Assembly: GCA_946699065.1 (NCBI GenBank)
Contig: CAMPDV010000113.1
Coordinates: 620,001-684,000 of the forward strand
DNA: 64,000 nt
Source of the DNA: Loxodes magnus
Taxonomy: Eukaryota > Ciliophora > Karyorelictea > Loxodida > Loxodidae
Direction: 5' to 3'
A program made the position numbers and the translations under genes. This document shows positions 48,430 through 59,374 of the stretch, piece after piece (the first letter of the stretch is position 1; each line of letters starts with the position of its first letter). A model generated the notes under the pieces. It was not told where the DNA came from, did not search any database, and was given only the letters and a program-made list of their open reading frames with translations.

Positions 48430-49337
48430 GATAAATTAAATTTATAAATTATCGAGGATTTTCACCTCTTCATGCTGGACACCAGATTGCTTTGGTGATA
48501 AAAATAAAGTTTTAAAAGACTCTCTTCCTCTGTCCTCTCATTGCTCATGTCATTTCAATTTTTTCTTCATTTCTAATCAGATTTTCTCTTGGAGATTAAA
48601 TCTAATTAATTTAAGTATAGTCCCTCTCTGACTTGTCTCTTCTTCATTTTTTTTCTTCCTCTGCTGTGCTTGTATTCTTCTTTATTTATTCCAATAATAC
48701 GTCTGAAATTTTGGAATTTTTGCAGCGTCTTCACAAATTTTTTGTCGAATTGCGGTAGTAACAATTCTTCACTACTTTTTATGGTTTAACCATAGTCTTC
48801 TTGTTGGTCTCTTCATTCATCATTGGATCTTCCCTTTGCTCGTCTAGCTTCTTTTCTAATTTTTCCAGTCTTTTACTCAAATCAGATTGCTTCTGAAGCT
48901 AATTTTAGGATTAGTTATTCTGATCTTAGGATATGTTTCAGAAAGCGCTTAGTTCTCTTTCTTAGGATATAAGTCTGGATTCTATTCCTTCCGCTAGGCT
49001 GAGTTGTTCCATAAACTTCTCATTATCCTTCCTCAATTTTCTTTCCTCTTCCTGAATGTTCAGCACTACTTGAATGAGCTACTCCATGCTCATCTGACCA
49101 GAAGGATTAAATTCTGACACTTCCTGGTGAAGAGCAGATTTCATCTGCTTTCTTGGCTTTTCCTCCGATGTAGAACTTATTACGTGAGTCGCTTTATAGA
49201 ATTTCTTCTGTTCGTCGTATCCTGCTTGAATTTACAGGTTTTTAAGATCAAGAAAAAGACGACTGGCCAAGATTGGATTCAGATTTCCTCTCCAACATTT
49301 TGGAGGAAGTGTCGAAACTTCTTTTGAATCCTTCCAT
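48430..49337 (-). mobile_element. gag-like element, degenerate
   Basis: ATG 49,337 (MEGFKRSFDTSSKMLERK) keeps the N-terminal signature. A frameshift lies before SEEKPRKQMKSALHQE; after it the block FNPSGQMSMEQLIQVVLNI and AEGIESRLISQERELSAFW follow closely the copy at 21.4-22.35 kb. The Trp of SAFWNIS is TGA here (48,938) and TGG there (21,926). The knuckle reads CYYRNSTKNLWRRC: the second Cys and the His are lost. Probably inactive. A short remnant of another copy (DPIEIEQK) is visible near 48,300. Confidence 0.7.
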
Positions 49338-49399
49338 ATTTTACAAAAAGAAAATGAATAATGAGTAAACTAATGGGAATTTATTTCAGGTTTAAATGC

Positions 49400-49970
49400 A
49401 ATTAAGAAGATTTGTTTTATAGGAAAAAAATATCCCAAGTAAATAAATAAGCTTCCTATATCTAATAAGCATTTAATTAATTCAATAGAATATGATTGGA
49501 ATTAGATCTATAAGAGTAAATCAAGAAAGTCAATCTTAATCCATCAACACTTATGAAAGTGAAAATCCAAGCAAGTTCAAAGTGCATATATTTTTTTAAA
49601 CACTGAATTCTTTAATCGTGATGATCCTATTAATGATGGTATCAAGTTAATTAATTTTTATAATTATTCTATATTTAATTTATAATTATTGTTATCATTG
49701 AAGAACATACTAGCACAGAAATTTCATATTTTTATCACTATTTTTATTTTATATTTAGAGTCTTTTCGCTTTCGTTCAAGTAAGTAAATAGCTTCATCAT
49801 TAAAATGCCATTTACTTATTTTTTATTAGTTAAAAATAATTTTTAAATAACTAAATAAAATAGTATTAAACTAGCAAGCATAGATCAAACACTTAAAAAA
49901 GCTAATGCTGATTTAATGAACTCTTTTATGTAAGGGAAGAAATTTAAAAAAATTTATATAAAAAGTGATT
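49400..49970 (+). CDS. Coding fragment of an unidentified gene between gag-like elements
   Basis: The plus strand reads well in the reassigned code: KYPKQINKLPISNKHLINS, EYDWNQIYKSKSRKS, EFFNRDDPINDGIKLINF, then a hydrophobic segment (FHIFITIFILYLESF). No start, stop or family recognised. It is bounded on both sides by gag-like elements and may be part of a gene they split. Confidence 0.35.
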
Positions 49971-49979
49971 TAATTTTTT

Positions 49980-50780
49980 TGATGTAGAGAAGTCAATATA
50001 ACACTAAATTTAAAATAAGAATAAAAAAATATGTAATTATAAAAGATAGCGATAATGATAATATTAAATGGTAGGTATTCGTGGAGGTCTTTTGGTTTCT
50101 TTCTTGCCGGCTTCCAGATTGCTTCATAGACAAAAATAAAAGTTTTAAAATTTCTGCACTTCTCCTTACTACCTTGGTTACTATTTTTGTGATCTGATCT
50201 CCAATATATCATTTTCTGGTTCTCTTTTTTACTGTAAATATTCTCCGTTTCATTCATATATAGATTTTTTCTCCCCTTTTAGCTTCAATTGTTTTTATTT
50301 CTTCTTTTTCTTGCTTATTTTTTGATTCTTCCAATATTCTTACTTATATTTTAGAAATTTCTTGCATCTCTCCATAGATATTTTCTTGAGTTGCAGTAAT
50401 GACAAGTCTTAACTACACGTTAAAGTTTTTACTTGTCTTTTCTTCTTCAATTTTCGTTTTTTCACATTTTATTCGTTAACCAATTCGCTATCGTAGTTTA
50501 TTATAACTTTTTGTTAGTTGCCTTTTTTTTTGTCTATCTCTCTTCCACTCTTTAAATTAATCAATTTTGAATAGGTTTTAAATTCCTCTTTCTGCTTCTT
50601 AATTTTATTTCTCCTAAAATTCGTATTAAGTTACCTTATGTCCTTGTTTTTATGCAATATCTAAATCTAATTTTCCTACTTTACAGTAGAAACTTAAGGA
50701 CGGATTCTATTCTCCACTTGAATTTGGATTCAATCATTTTTTGTGCTTGATATGCTCCTTTTAACTGATCTTTGTTTTAA
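49980..50780 (-). mobile_element. gag-like element, degenerate
   Basis: The minus strand contains a knuckle-like CHYCNSRKYLWRDA, in which His and the last Cys of CX2CX4HX4C are replaced, followed by a basic tail; the 95-codon ORF from 50,257 lies in its 3' part. The 5' end was not located; coordinates are approximate. Confidence 0.5.
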
Positions 50781-50799
50781 AATTTTATCTTAAATTCCA

Positions 50800-51130
50800 T
50801 TAGATTAATTTAATCTTTCTTTTCATCTCTAATGATTAGTCTATTAGACCAATTCTTACTTATTGTTCTATTCATTTATCAATTTTAATTTTTATCATAA
50901 GAGATTAAGAATTTATTTAAAGTCTTAAACTACTTTTGCTAGCTTTTAATAATCCAACTATAGCAAATATAAATAAAATGTAAAATCTGTTCTATAATTA
51001 GATGTTTTTGAAAGAGATTCTAATTTCATTAAATAATGCTTTTTATATGTAATACTTCTAACTAATAAATAACAGCAGTATAAACTAAGATTTATTTATT
51101 GTTTATTTAGCTATTTTTTTAATTATTATT
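50800..51130. other. A+T-rich stretch with no recognised feature
   Basis: About 330 bp of A+T-rich sequence between a gag-like element and a family C element. No convincing frame or RNA gene was seen. Confidence 0.4.
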
Positions 51131-51139
51131 ATATTTAAA

Positions 51140-51425
51140 TAAATATGGAGGAGCAATCCTCCAACTGAAACTGACTTAAACTTTGGTACTAGGAAGTATC
51201 CTATAAGACAAGACAAAATCGATGAGGCATCAAGTAGTATTAATGATGAAAGATGTCAGATAATAAGGTCTCTTAAGGTAGCATTCCGATTGCGGTTCTA
51301 TAGAAGACAAAACTCACAAGGGAATGCTAGCATTGAGGAAGACTTCAGTAAAGAATTTGTTTAATTTTAAAAATCTTTATTAAAGAGCTGCGCACCGTTA
51401 AGGTGCTACGCGCTATCTAATTTTT
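51140..51425 (-). mobile_element. SINE-like element, family C, full form
   Basis: On the minus strand: head GCGCGTAGCACC-TTAAC-GGTGCGCAGCTC (51,386-51,415), a body unrelated to families A and B (words GAAGTCTTCCTCAATGCTAG and TACTTGATGCCTC), and a 3' hairpin with GGAGGA and TCCTCC around a four-base loop. The copy at 24,355 lacks the head. Confidence 0.85.
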
Positions 51426-51444
51426 TTATTTATATATAAACAAA

Positions 51445-52370
51445 ATGGCACCTAAAATCAATCTCCTAACTGGCAATAAGATTCATTGATTTAAATTTAT
51501 CAGTTATAAGCTGATAAAAAAAACTAAAGGAATGCAGTGAAGCAATTAATTCAGCAGATAAGCAGCCTAGATTTAAAAATTAACTAGCCCTAAAATGATA
51601 ATAAAGTCTTGAATACATAATTGAGCTTAAAAGCTTGTACATATCTATTTAATTAAGAATTTAAAAAAACAGAAAAAAATATAAAAAATTCGAAATTTCA
51701 ATTAAATTATTTACAAACAAGTTATGAATAAGCTATACAAAATAAAATGATATTGAGCAATCAAATTTAAATATTAATCAAGTATAAAAATTAGATAATT
51801 AACCAAGTAATAAAAAGAAGATCAACTATTTAAATTGGAATAAATTGATAAATAATTTAACGAAATCCCTCAAATGTTCCAATTTCATTTTTCTTAAATT
51901 GAATATCAAATAAAGCAACTTTAAGAAAAACAAGAATAATAGCAAGTAATAATTTAAAAATTATAAGATTAATAAGATTAATAATCAAATATCCCAATGG
52001 AAATCGAATCGGAATTCTAATAATAAGAAATAAATAAGATCAATTATTATCGCAAAAAGATTCGGTGCTATTTATGCTAGAAAAATCATTGCTGGAAGAA
52101 ACAAGAAATTGAAAAAATTAACAAGTAATAAATATTAGACTAACTTTTCAGAATATGACCAACAAGAGCAGGATAAGTATACAGAAAGAAATTCTACAAC
52201 TCAAGAAACAACGAGTTTTATAAAAATGAAAGGAGAAACTATAACGATAATTAGTGGATGAGGGAGAGACAAGGATGGCGGATTAATGTAGTCCTACGCA
52301 GTCCTTTAGTCCAGGAAAGAGCAGGAACAAAAACAAGTGAGCCCTGGAGCTCTTTTCTAAGACTATAAAC
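51445..52370 (+). mobile_element. gag-like element, degenerate
   Basis: Starts ATGGCACCTAAAATC downstream of a TATATATAA tract (same start as the copy at 2,735-3,510). It contains NIPMEIESEF before a damaged knuckle CYLCQKNHCWKK that lacks the regular His and final Cys spacing, then a Gln/Arg-rich tail with higher G+C to about 52,370. Confidence 0.6.
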
Positions 52371-52439
52371 TTAATTTTATCATTTTTTTATCCTTTTTTT
52401 TTACTGATTTTATAGAAAACTAGAATACATAAAAATTCC

Positions 52440-52800
52440 TGTTTGAGATATCAAAAATTGTAGAAAGGCGAAAATTAAAAGTTCTGAAAAAACCTAACCT
52501 AGATTTACTGTACATCTAAAGGTGAGCTACATAGAAGAAAATGATAGGTGGAGAAAAATTACTAGAGTTAATTGTAGATGCTTAAAGAAGAATAACCAAA
52601 CAATTCCTTGGAAAGGACTGAGATTGGAATAAAGTACCAATGGCAAAGAAAGGTTAGATTATAAGCAACAGAATAGTTATTCAGGAATGCAAACCTGGAG
52701 AAGAAATGGAAGATTTTAATAAATTTTGAATGATTCTTGAGGTTTTTTAAAGATTAATACATGACAAGCCAAATAAAGGAGATGTTAAATTATTATATGT
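52440..52800 (+). CDS. Unidentified ORF downstream of a gag-like element
   Basis: An open frame of about 120 codons with base composition like the mobile elements: KIVERRKLKVLKKPNLDLLY, ATG at 52,531 (MIGGEKLLELIVDAQRR), GKDWDWNKVPMAKKGQ (first Trp TGA, second TGG), EEMEDFNKFWMILEVFQRL. It follows the decayed gag-like element by 70 bp. It could be a second product of that element or an unrelated fragment. No second copy was seen in the window and no family is recognised. Confidence 0.4.
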
Positions 52801-53439
52801 TATATTATGTTATAAGTTTATACCAGCATTCTTATACCTGTCTTTAATGACTTCTATTATCTATTTGTCAGATGTCATTAAAAAATAATAAAATTTGAAG
52901 TTTTAATTGAAATATTTAATCTGCATTTAGTAAATTATAATAATACAAGATTAAAAACTAAAATTTTATTCTTCTCATTGTTTCATTTCTTTATAAAATT
53001 TAGCTACTTTCTTTTCTTATACTTTCTATCTTCTTGTTCATTTTAAGTAATATTAACCGCTTGTTGTCCTTGTTTAAAACTAAAATCTAAATTTTAGTTG
53101 GTTCTAGTTTTATTTTTTTCGCTAAAGCACTAAGTTTATTAACATATAATTAAAAATTGAATATTTGTGTTTCTGTTTTCAATTCATTTTTGTATTTAGA
53201 AATTCTGATTTAATAGTTAAACTTTAGATGAAAAAAATTATATGTTTGGAATAAGGACAAACTTTACTTTTACTGTAAAGCATTCTTTTTATAATATATC
53301 TAAAATTATTCAGGGGATTCTAATTTGGAAAAGAAAGGTAATTACTTTCTTTCTAACTAAAAGTATCTTTGATTAAAAATCTGAAAATTGAATGTAATTA
53401 AGATTTCATTTATCCTAAAATAAAGTAATTTAAATAAAA

Positions 53440-53845
53440 CTTATTTTGATTTACCAGTTGAAGATAAGTACTTAAGAAATAGAAACTATATAAGTAAGTT
53501 ATTGCTGAGATAGAAGAAATTAAATTTGAATGATTATTAATTAAGAAGAAATACAATAAAAATAAAAATTTGGTTTAAGCTTTTTATTTTAGTATCTTAT
53601 TTTAAATTTAGTCTATATTATGAAAACTCAGAATCGCTAAAGTTTGATAATAGAAGAACAAATAGGTAATTTGATGATTATTAAATTCTCTAATAAAATA
53701 GAAAAAATTTTAATTTAGTAAAGCAGATTCTACTAAATATACGATATATTAATTAATCAACATAATAGCAATCTACTTTTTTCAGAATAGTTGAACTTAT
53801 AAGCTTTTAGATCTTAATTTGCTTTTAATTTATAAGATTAATATA
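53440..53845 (+). CDS. Possible gene end upstream of tRNA-Met
   Basis: The plus strand is free of TGA for about 135 codons: YFDLPVEDKYLRNRNYIS, LNLNDYQLRRNTIKIKIW, YENSESLKFDNRRTNRQFDD, ending in a hydrophobic stretch. An ATG at 53,228 with a following GTAATT...AAAG intron could be its start. The opposite strand between 53,300 and 52,900 also reads plausibly (KYKNELKTETQIFNFQ, LLKMNKKIESIRKESS), so strand assignment is unsafe. No family recognised. Confidence 0.35.
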
Positions 53846-53853
53846 ATTTTAAG

Positions 53854-53926
53854 GCGGTTTTAGCGCAGTCGGTAGCGCGTCAGTCTCATAATCTGAAGGT
53901 CGTGAGTTCGATCCTCACAAACCGCA
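53854..53926 (+). tRNA. tRNA-Met(CAT), elongator type
   Basis: A 73-nt cloverleaf: acceptor GCGGTTT/AAACCGC with A73, D arm GCGCAGTCGGTAGCGC, anticodon arm TCAGT-CTCATAA-TCTGA (loop CTCATAA, anticodon CAT), T arm GTGAGTTCGATCCTCAC. The A1-U72 pair and A54 typical of initiators are absent. An identical copy lies inverted at 59,375. Confidence 0.96.
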
Positions 53927-53929
53927 TTT

Positions 53930-54450
53930 TTAAGATAAAAAATTTAAACTTATGTTATAGTGAAATTGAATTTAAATATAACCAAAATAATAAACTTATA
54001 ATTATCTAATAACACATTCGAAATATATCATACAACACTCACATAACTATTCTATTGTCATAGATTAAGATACTTTTGTTAAATATTTTTAGATTTCATT
54101 AAAATAACTAATCTTTATCGTATAATAAAGTTAAACATTTAATTCCTAATCTCTATATCTAAGCAACATTTGAGAGCTATATTTGCAATAATATTGATTA
54201 AGCAACTGAAATTTTTTTTTATAAAGAACAAAAAAATTCCAAAATAACCTAAAAAATGAAAGTTTACGAACTAGAAAAATAACTTTATGATGTAATATTT
54301 AAGATTATTTATTTATTATTATTTAACAAATAACTTTGCTATAAGTTGATAGATAATTAATAATTTATCCTAATAAAATTAATTAATTAAGGTTATTACT
54401 AAAGTCAATATTTTAAATAAAAATTTATAAAGAAAGAATAAAAGATGCTG
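53930..54450. other. Spacer between tRNA-Met and tRNA-Leu, weak coding signal
   Basis: The plus strand has a readable frame (for example SIVIDQDTFVKYF), but it contains several TGA codons close together near 54,170-54,210. The mirrored spacer at 58,760-59,370 is not clearly homologous. Left unassigned. Confidence 0.3.
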
Positions 54451-54453
54451 TAA

Positions 54454-54537
54454 GGCAGTTTGTCCGAGTCGGTTAAGGAGACAGACTTAAGATCTGTTGC
54501 ACACTAGTGCGCGTGGGTTCGAATCCCACAGCTGCCA
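54454..54537 (+). tRNA. tRNA-Leu(TAA)
   Basis: An 84-nt class II tRNA: acceptor GGCAGTT/AGCTGCC, anticodon arm ACAGA-CTTAAGA-TCTGT (anticodon TAA), variable arm TGCACACTAGTGCGC and T arm GTGGGTTCGAATCCCAC. An inverted identical copy lies at 58,671. TTA is an abundant codon in these A+T-rich genes. Confidence 0.96.
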
Positions 54538-54586
54538 TTTTTCTCGCTTGTAATTTAATTTTCATAAATAAATAAATTTGATTATA

Positions 54587-55072
54587 GAGCGCGTAGCACT
54601 CTCGTTGGTGAGCAGCTCTTTAAAAAAAATGTTTCATACTGACAAGAATGTTTCTTACTGATAAAATTATCAGATACTGATAGACCTTGTTCAATACTGG
54701 TATAATTATTCAGTACTGATAAAAATGTTCAATACTGATATAATTTTAGAATACTCGTAATCTTTAATACTTGTTGGATGTCCAAGGACATGGCAGGATT
54801 GTGTCTCATTGCATGACCAAAGCAGAGGACGACATGTGTCAATTATGGGTACTTAAATTCCCCACCTCTGATGAAGCTCACAATATTATTTCTTTTTCGT
54901 TCCAGTATTAAAAATAAACGAAACCAAGTCAAGCCAACGTCGAAGGTCTAAGAATCTTATGTCTCGAGGTCAAACCAAAGCAGAGGAAGACATAAAGTCG
55001 ATTATGGGTACTTAACTTCCCCAATCTCTGATGAAGATGACCTTGTTGTTAACCTTCGAACAACTATGGCGG
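54587..55072 (+). mobile_element. SINE-like element, family A, two-module form
   Basis: Head GAGCGCGTAGCAC...GTGAGCAGCTC, ATACTG repeat block, two CAGAGG/CCTCTG modules and terminus CTATGGCGG. Begins 50 bp after tRNA-Leu. It lies at the 5' end of gene I, where the open frame runs back to the element without an ATG. Confidence 0.88.
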
Positions 55073-55094
55073 TTTTAAAGAATATAATATAATA

Positions 55095-58000
55095 TATTAA
55101 ATGAAATTTAATAAATACAAAAAGATTTAACCTAATAGGTATACAACTTAAATATGATTTTTAATATAACAAAAAGACTTAAAAATAAATAAAAACATTA
55201 TTCTATTTGATAAGTAATAATTTATTTCTGGCTACTAATTTAATATTTGGTAGTCTGTCAAAACAAAATGTTAGATCTTATAAAAAAAATATGAGACAGA
55301 AATTAAAAAATATTTAAAAATAAAACTTTAATCATGACTCTAATAAAGAGATAATCAAAATGTAAAAATAGTTTTTTATCTTTAAAGATGCATTTAAATT
55401 AGATGATGATGAAAATTCAGTCATACGTATTTTAATTTAAGTTTATAGCAATAAAAGCATCAAAGAAATAAAAAAGCCTATATTAAGTTTAAAATTAAAT
55501 AGTTAAGAAACTATATAAATTTATCAGGAATAAACTTTTAAATTATTTATTTTTAAAAAGCTTCATAGAATTTATTGCTGAGCATTTGCAACATTAGTTT
55601 ATTAGTAATTAAATTATTATGGAGCATTAAAATAATTATTGCTCAGGAAACTCAATAGTATTCATTCTGAACTATTCTTTTTATAATGCATAATTAGATA
55701 ATTAAACCTAATGCTAAATTATTATTTAGGCATTCAAATATCTTTATGTTCAAATAAAGAAGAAGCTGATGCTGGATGCACTTCTTTTATTACAAATTGC
55801 AAAAGATATCCATTTCTATTTTGTCTCCTAATAGATAGTGCTTTATTAATGAGAAATAAATTAAAGCTATTTTCCATTTATTTTATAATTGAATATCTAT
55901 CTATAATTATCTATAGAGAACTATTTTCATGCTCTAATTAATAAGCCTTAAGTCCCTATTTATTTGATTAACTGCTAATTTAAAAGTGAAATAATAAATA
56001 AGCAAAATTAAATAGAGTCTATTAATAAGAAATTAGCCAATATTATATTGGAGAGAATTTAATAAAATAGCAATTTTAGCTTGAAAGTTAAGATTAGGTA
56101 AGAGAAAAATATAAATTTGATTAAAGAAAATAGAAAGAAACTATGAAAGATTAGTAACATTTTAATAGCTTAGGAAGCTAGTAGAAGTAAAAGAGTATTT
56201 TAAAGGAATTTAGCTTAAAAATCTAATTTAATATAAAATATACATGTAGGGCTATTCTTAAGTTGAAAAAGTTATTATGTTATGATAATAGTTAAGTATA
56301 TGATTATGCTAATTAAGTAATAAATGAAGATTGTTGTTTAACATTTACTTACACAAAAAGTCAGAAAATAATAAATAAAAAATTAATGAAAAGCAAAGTA
56401 GCATGGAATTAATACTTTAGTAAGTTGAGTATCTTATAGGACTCTCATCAATTTTTAGAAAATAACACTATTGAAATAATTAAAGGAGCAAATATTATTT
56501 AATCTAGGACAAGAAGTTAGCTCTTCTAAATTGTGACTAGTTATGATGATCCTAATAAAAGCAGTAAGCAAGCTGAATATTTCTTATAAAAACTAAAACG
56601 AAAAAATGTTTAATTTCTAAATACTATTTTTGTCCTGGATACATAATTCAAAGATACAATAAATCTTTAGAAATTATAAATTTATTTATTATTTCATCAT
56701 ACCAAACACCTTTGTAGCATATTAACTATTTCCCTAGAAACACTTATCTTAATTTTATATCTTTTAATAAATTTAAATAAACCTTTTCTCCAAACTTTCT
56801 TTTAAAAGTTTCTATAAAAAAGTAGCTTTAGTTGAGACTGAATTTGTAATGTATGAATAGTTAGTTTTAAATAGAAATAATTTAGTTGTAATAATAATTA
56901 TTTTAGTGATTTCTAAGAGACTCTTAATTATTAAAAGAATATACAATTAAAGCTTTAGCTTACTTAGTATATTTATATAGTATCTTATTATTTTATTAGT
57001 ATGAGATGCTTATAATTTAAGCTTAAATTAACTCTACTTCTATTCTTTGTTTCTTTATCTATTTTACCTTCTTTTTTAATTTTGCAATTTATTCGTTGAA
57101 CTAGAATCAATTTTTTAAATATCTTACTTTTATTTTAGCTATTAATTGATATTTAATAATATCACTTAAAGTTTTGCAACCAACAAGTTCAATAGACATA
57201 TGACTTTCAAAGGCTTTTATAGTTAAATAAAAATTATTGTATATAAAGAGAAAAAGACGCGGCATTAATATACTAGCATGATATACCTTTACTGTTAATT
57301 TAGTAATATATGAGCAGATAATGAAATATTGCATCCTATTTCCTAAATTAGAAACGATAGCATCTTAAATAAAATATATAAGATAAACTAAAACTAAAAA
57401 GATATTTTTATACTTTACAATAGCTTTTATTCAATAGTTACACTAAATAAACTCTCATAAAACATTATAAAAGACAATAATTCCAGTCTATATGATATTG
57501 GAATTTATACATTCTCTTAGTTTTATTCTAATTCATTATAAATAATGTCAAGCAAAATTAAGGATATTTTAAACTATTGATTGCAACCATATTAAGATAG
57601 AGAATTAAAAATTGTTAAGATAGTTTCTTTACAATTGATTTGAAAGCAGTAACAATAGTTTATCTAATTAAGAAAAATTAATTATTGCACATGAATATAA
57701 TAATGCTTAAAGTATAAATGAATAGAACTTAAAAATTTATGGATTTAGTGTGATAAATAGTCAATTTAATTTCATTTTTCAATCTATTAATTATTTATAA
57801 AACTACCTAAGCTAAAGAAATTTAATGTAATAAGATCATTTTAATATTAACAAATAAATCGTAAGAGAGAGTTTTGAGATTTAAGTAAATAAAATCTAGT
57901 GCATAGTAGTTTTAAACCTGAACTAATTTTATCATAAAATTTTAAATATATAAAGTGCTAAATGAGCCTTACATTAATTTAGTCGTTTTCTTTTCTTTAT

Positions 58001-58490
58001 TAAGTTTATTAGATTATTAAATACTTTTATCCAATTCTATTTTCTTTCTTTATTTTTTCTAAAATTAATAAAAAAGTTATTAATTTCATTTCAATTACTA
58101 TAAAAAATTTAAGGATAAGCAAGCAAACCCTCTATATTAAATATTATTTATATGAAGAATATCTTAACTAATTTATATAAAAATTGCAATGGTTTATTAA
58201 CTAGCCAAATTCTTTATTCAATCAATTTTTCAGCTTAAATTATAGAAGTATATTTACTTGAATATTTAACTTTTTACCTCTTTTAAGATAATTTTCTTTC
58301 TATATAATTTCAAATTTACTTATCTTGACGTTTTAAATATCATATCAGCTTCATAAATTTAAGTGATTCTTGCTTGTCATAGATTTAAAATAAGGGGTAT
58401 TTACTATGATTTTCGCTTTATTTCTTTATAACAAATGTATAATAATACTTTTAATTAAATTATCTTAAATGTAGTTAAAATAATGTATAT
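55095..58490 (+). CDS. Gene I, large unidentified protein with membrane segments
   Basis: The frame from 55,095 to 56,840 is about 580 codons with only two or three TGA, all at plausible Trp positions (RIYCWAFATL, LIQKWNNKQ). The first in-frame ATG is at 55,291 (MRQKLKNIQKQNF), but the frame is open back to a family A element, so the natural 5' end may be displaced. Features in order: acidic DAFKLDDDENS, hydrophobic segments near 55.8 kb, a hydrophilic middle (QVREKYKFDQRKQKETMKDQ), SSKQAEYFLQKLKRKNVQFL, hydrophobic segment (LETLILILYLLI). After one frame change (probable intron near 57.0-57.2 kb): IKRKRRGINILAWYTF, LFPKLETIASQIKYIRQTK, more hydrophobic segments and a tail to about 58,490. 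Length about 1,100 residues. No family recognised. Confidence 0.6.
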
Positions 58491-58557
58491 GGTTAGCTTT
58501 ATAATAAATTATTTTATATAGCTAAATTTAATTATAATCATTATAATTAAAAAAAGT

Positions 58558-58611
58558 GATTCAACCGGGGCTCCGTAGGCCCACGTGCTACCCTTACACC
58601 ATAGAGCCTCT
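58558..58611 (-). pseudogene. Broken tRNA, Gln-like 5' half
   Basis: The minus strand reads GGCTCTATGGTGTAAGGGTAGCAC, the acceptor 5' strand and D arm of eukaryotic tRNA-Gln, then GTGGGCCTACGGAGC and the start of a T arm (CCCCGGTTGAATC), followed by A+T-rich sequence with no 3' acceptor strand. The region between the D and T arms is too short for a normal anticodon arm plus variable loop. A true anticodon cannot be assigned. Confidence 0.6.
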
Positions 58612-58670
58612 TATCATTCTTATACTATTTTATTCTTAAAATTGTTTTTAAAACTTAGTAAGATATAAAA

Positions 58671-58754
58671 TGGCAGCTGTGGGATTCGAACCCACGCGCA
58701 CTAGTGTGCAACAGATCTTAAGTCTGTCTCCTTAACCGACTCGGACAAACTGCC
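58671..58754 (-). tRNA. tRNA-Leu(TAA)
   Basis: Identical to 54,454-54,537, on the minus strand. With tRNA-Met at 59,375 it mirrors the Met-Leu pair at 53.85-54.54 kb. Confidence 0.96.
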
Positions 58755-58759
58755 TTAAA

Positions 58760-59370
58760 ATAATTTGAATAACTTGCTTATTAACTCTCTAAAAATATTA
58801 CCATACTACATATTAGCTAACTATTATTTTCTATCTTTAGTTCCAACCTTATTTAATTAAATCTATATGCTATTTAATTTACCATACTAAAGTAAAATAA
58901 ATTGATATCCTTGCTTAGATAAAAATAAGTATTTAAAAGAGATTTTATACATTTATTTTTTATTAAAGATTTAGCAAATAAATACTTTATAATCATTAGT
59001 AAGTTTTAAATTTTTAGGAAAGAACTACAAGTAAAAAATATAAATTTTATCTAAGTTAATTAGAAAAAAATAAGAATATAACTAAGAAAATTATTCCTTA
59101 TTTATTAATAATATTTAGATAAATTAGTTGTAGTTTATACTTTATAAAACACTCTATTAGGATTATTTTTAAGCTTCAAACTTAAAATTACAATTTGTAT
59201 TTAAATTTTTAATTATTATATTTCTCAATTTAGATATATATATTCATAGGAATTTATTTTGATTGCTTTCACTTATTTAAGTTTATTATTTGATTATTTA
59301 TATCTTTCTTTAATTGATTATCTCATCTTTATTAATAGAGCATAGTTATTTAATTATTTATAAATTAATA
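58760..59370. other. Spacer between inverted tRNA-Leu and tRNA-Met, weak coding signal on minus
   Basis: The minus strand has a frame with a hydrophobic segment (GIIFLVIFLFF) near 59,060, but no start, family or clear frame support. No other feature seen. Confidence 0.3.
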
Positions 59371-59374
59371 AAAA

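Noticed and set aside
56400..56760. A32/FtsK-like packaging ATPase of a Maverick/Tlr element in gene I
   Set aside because: The HHTKH...LTIS stretch vaguely resembles the post-Walker B region, but no Walker A motif or clear Asp-Asp Walker B is present, and the surrounding protein looks like a host membrane protein.
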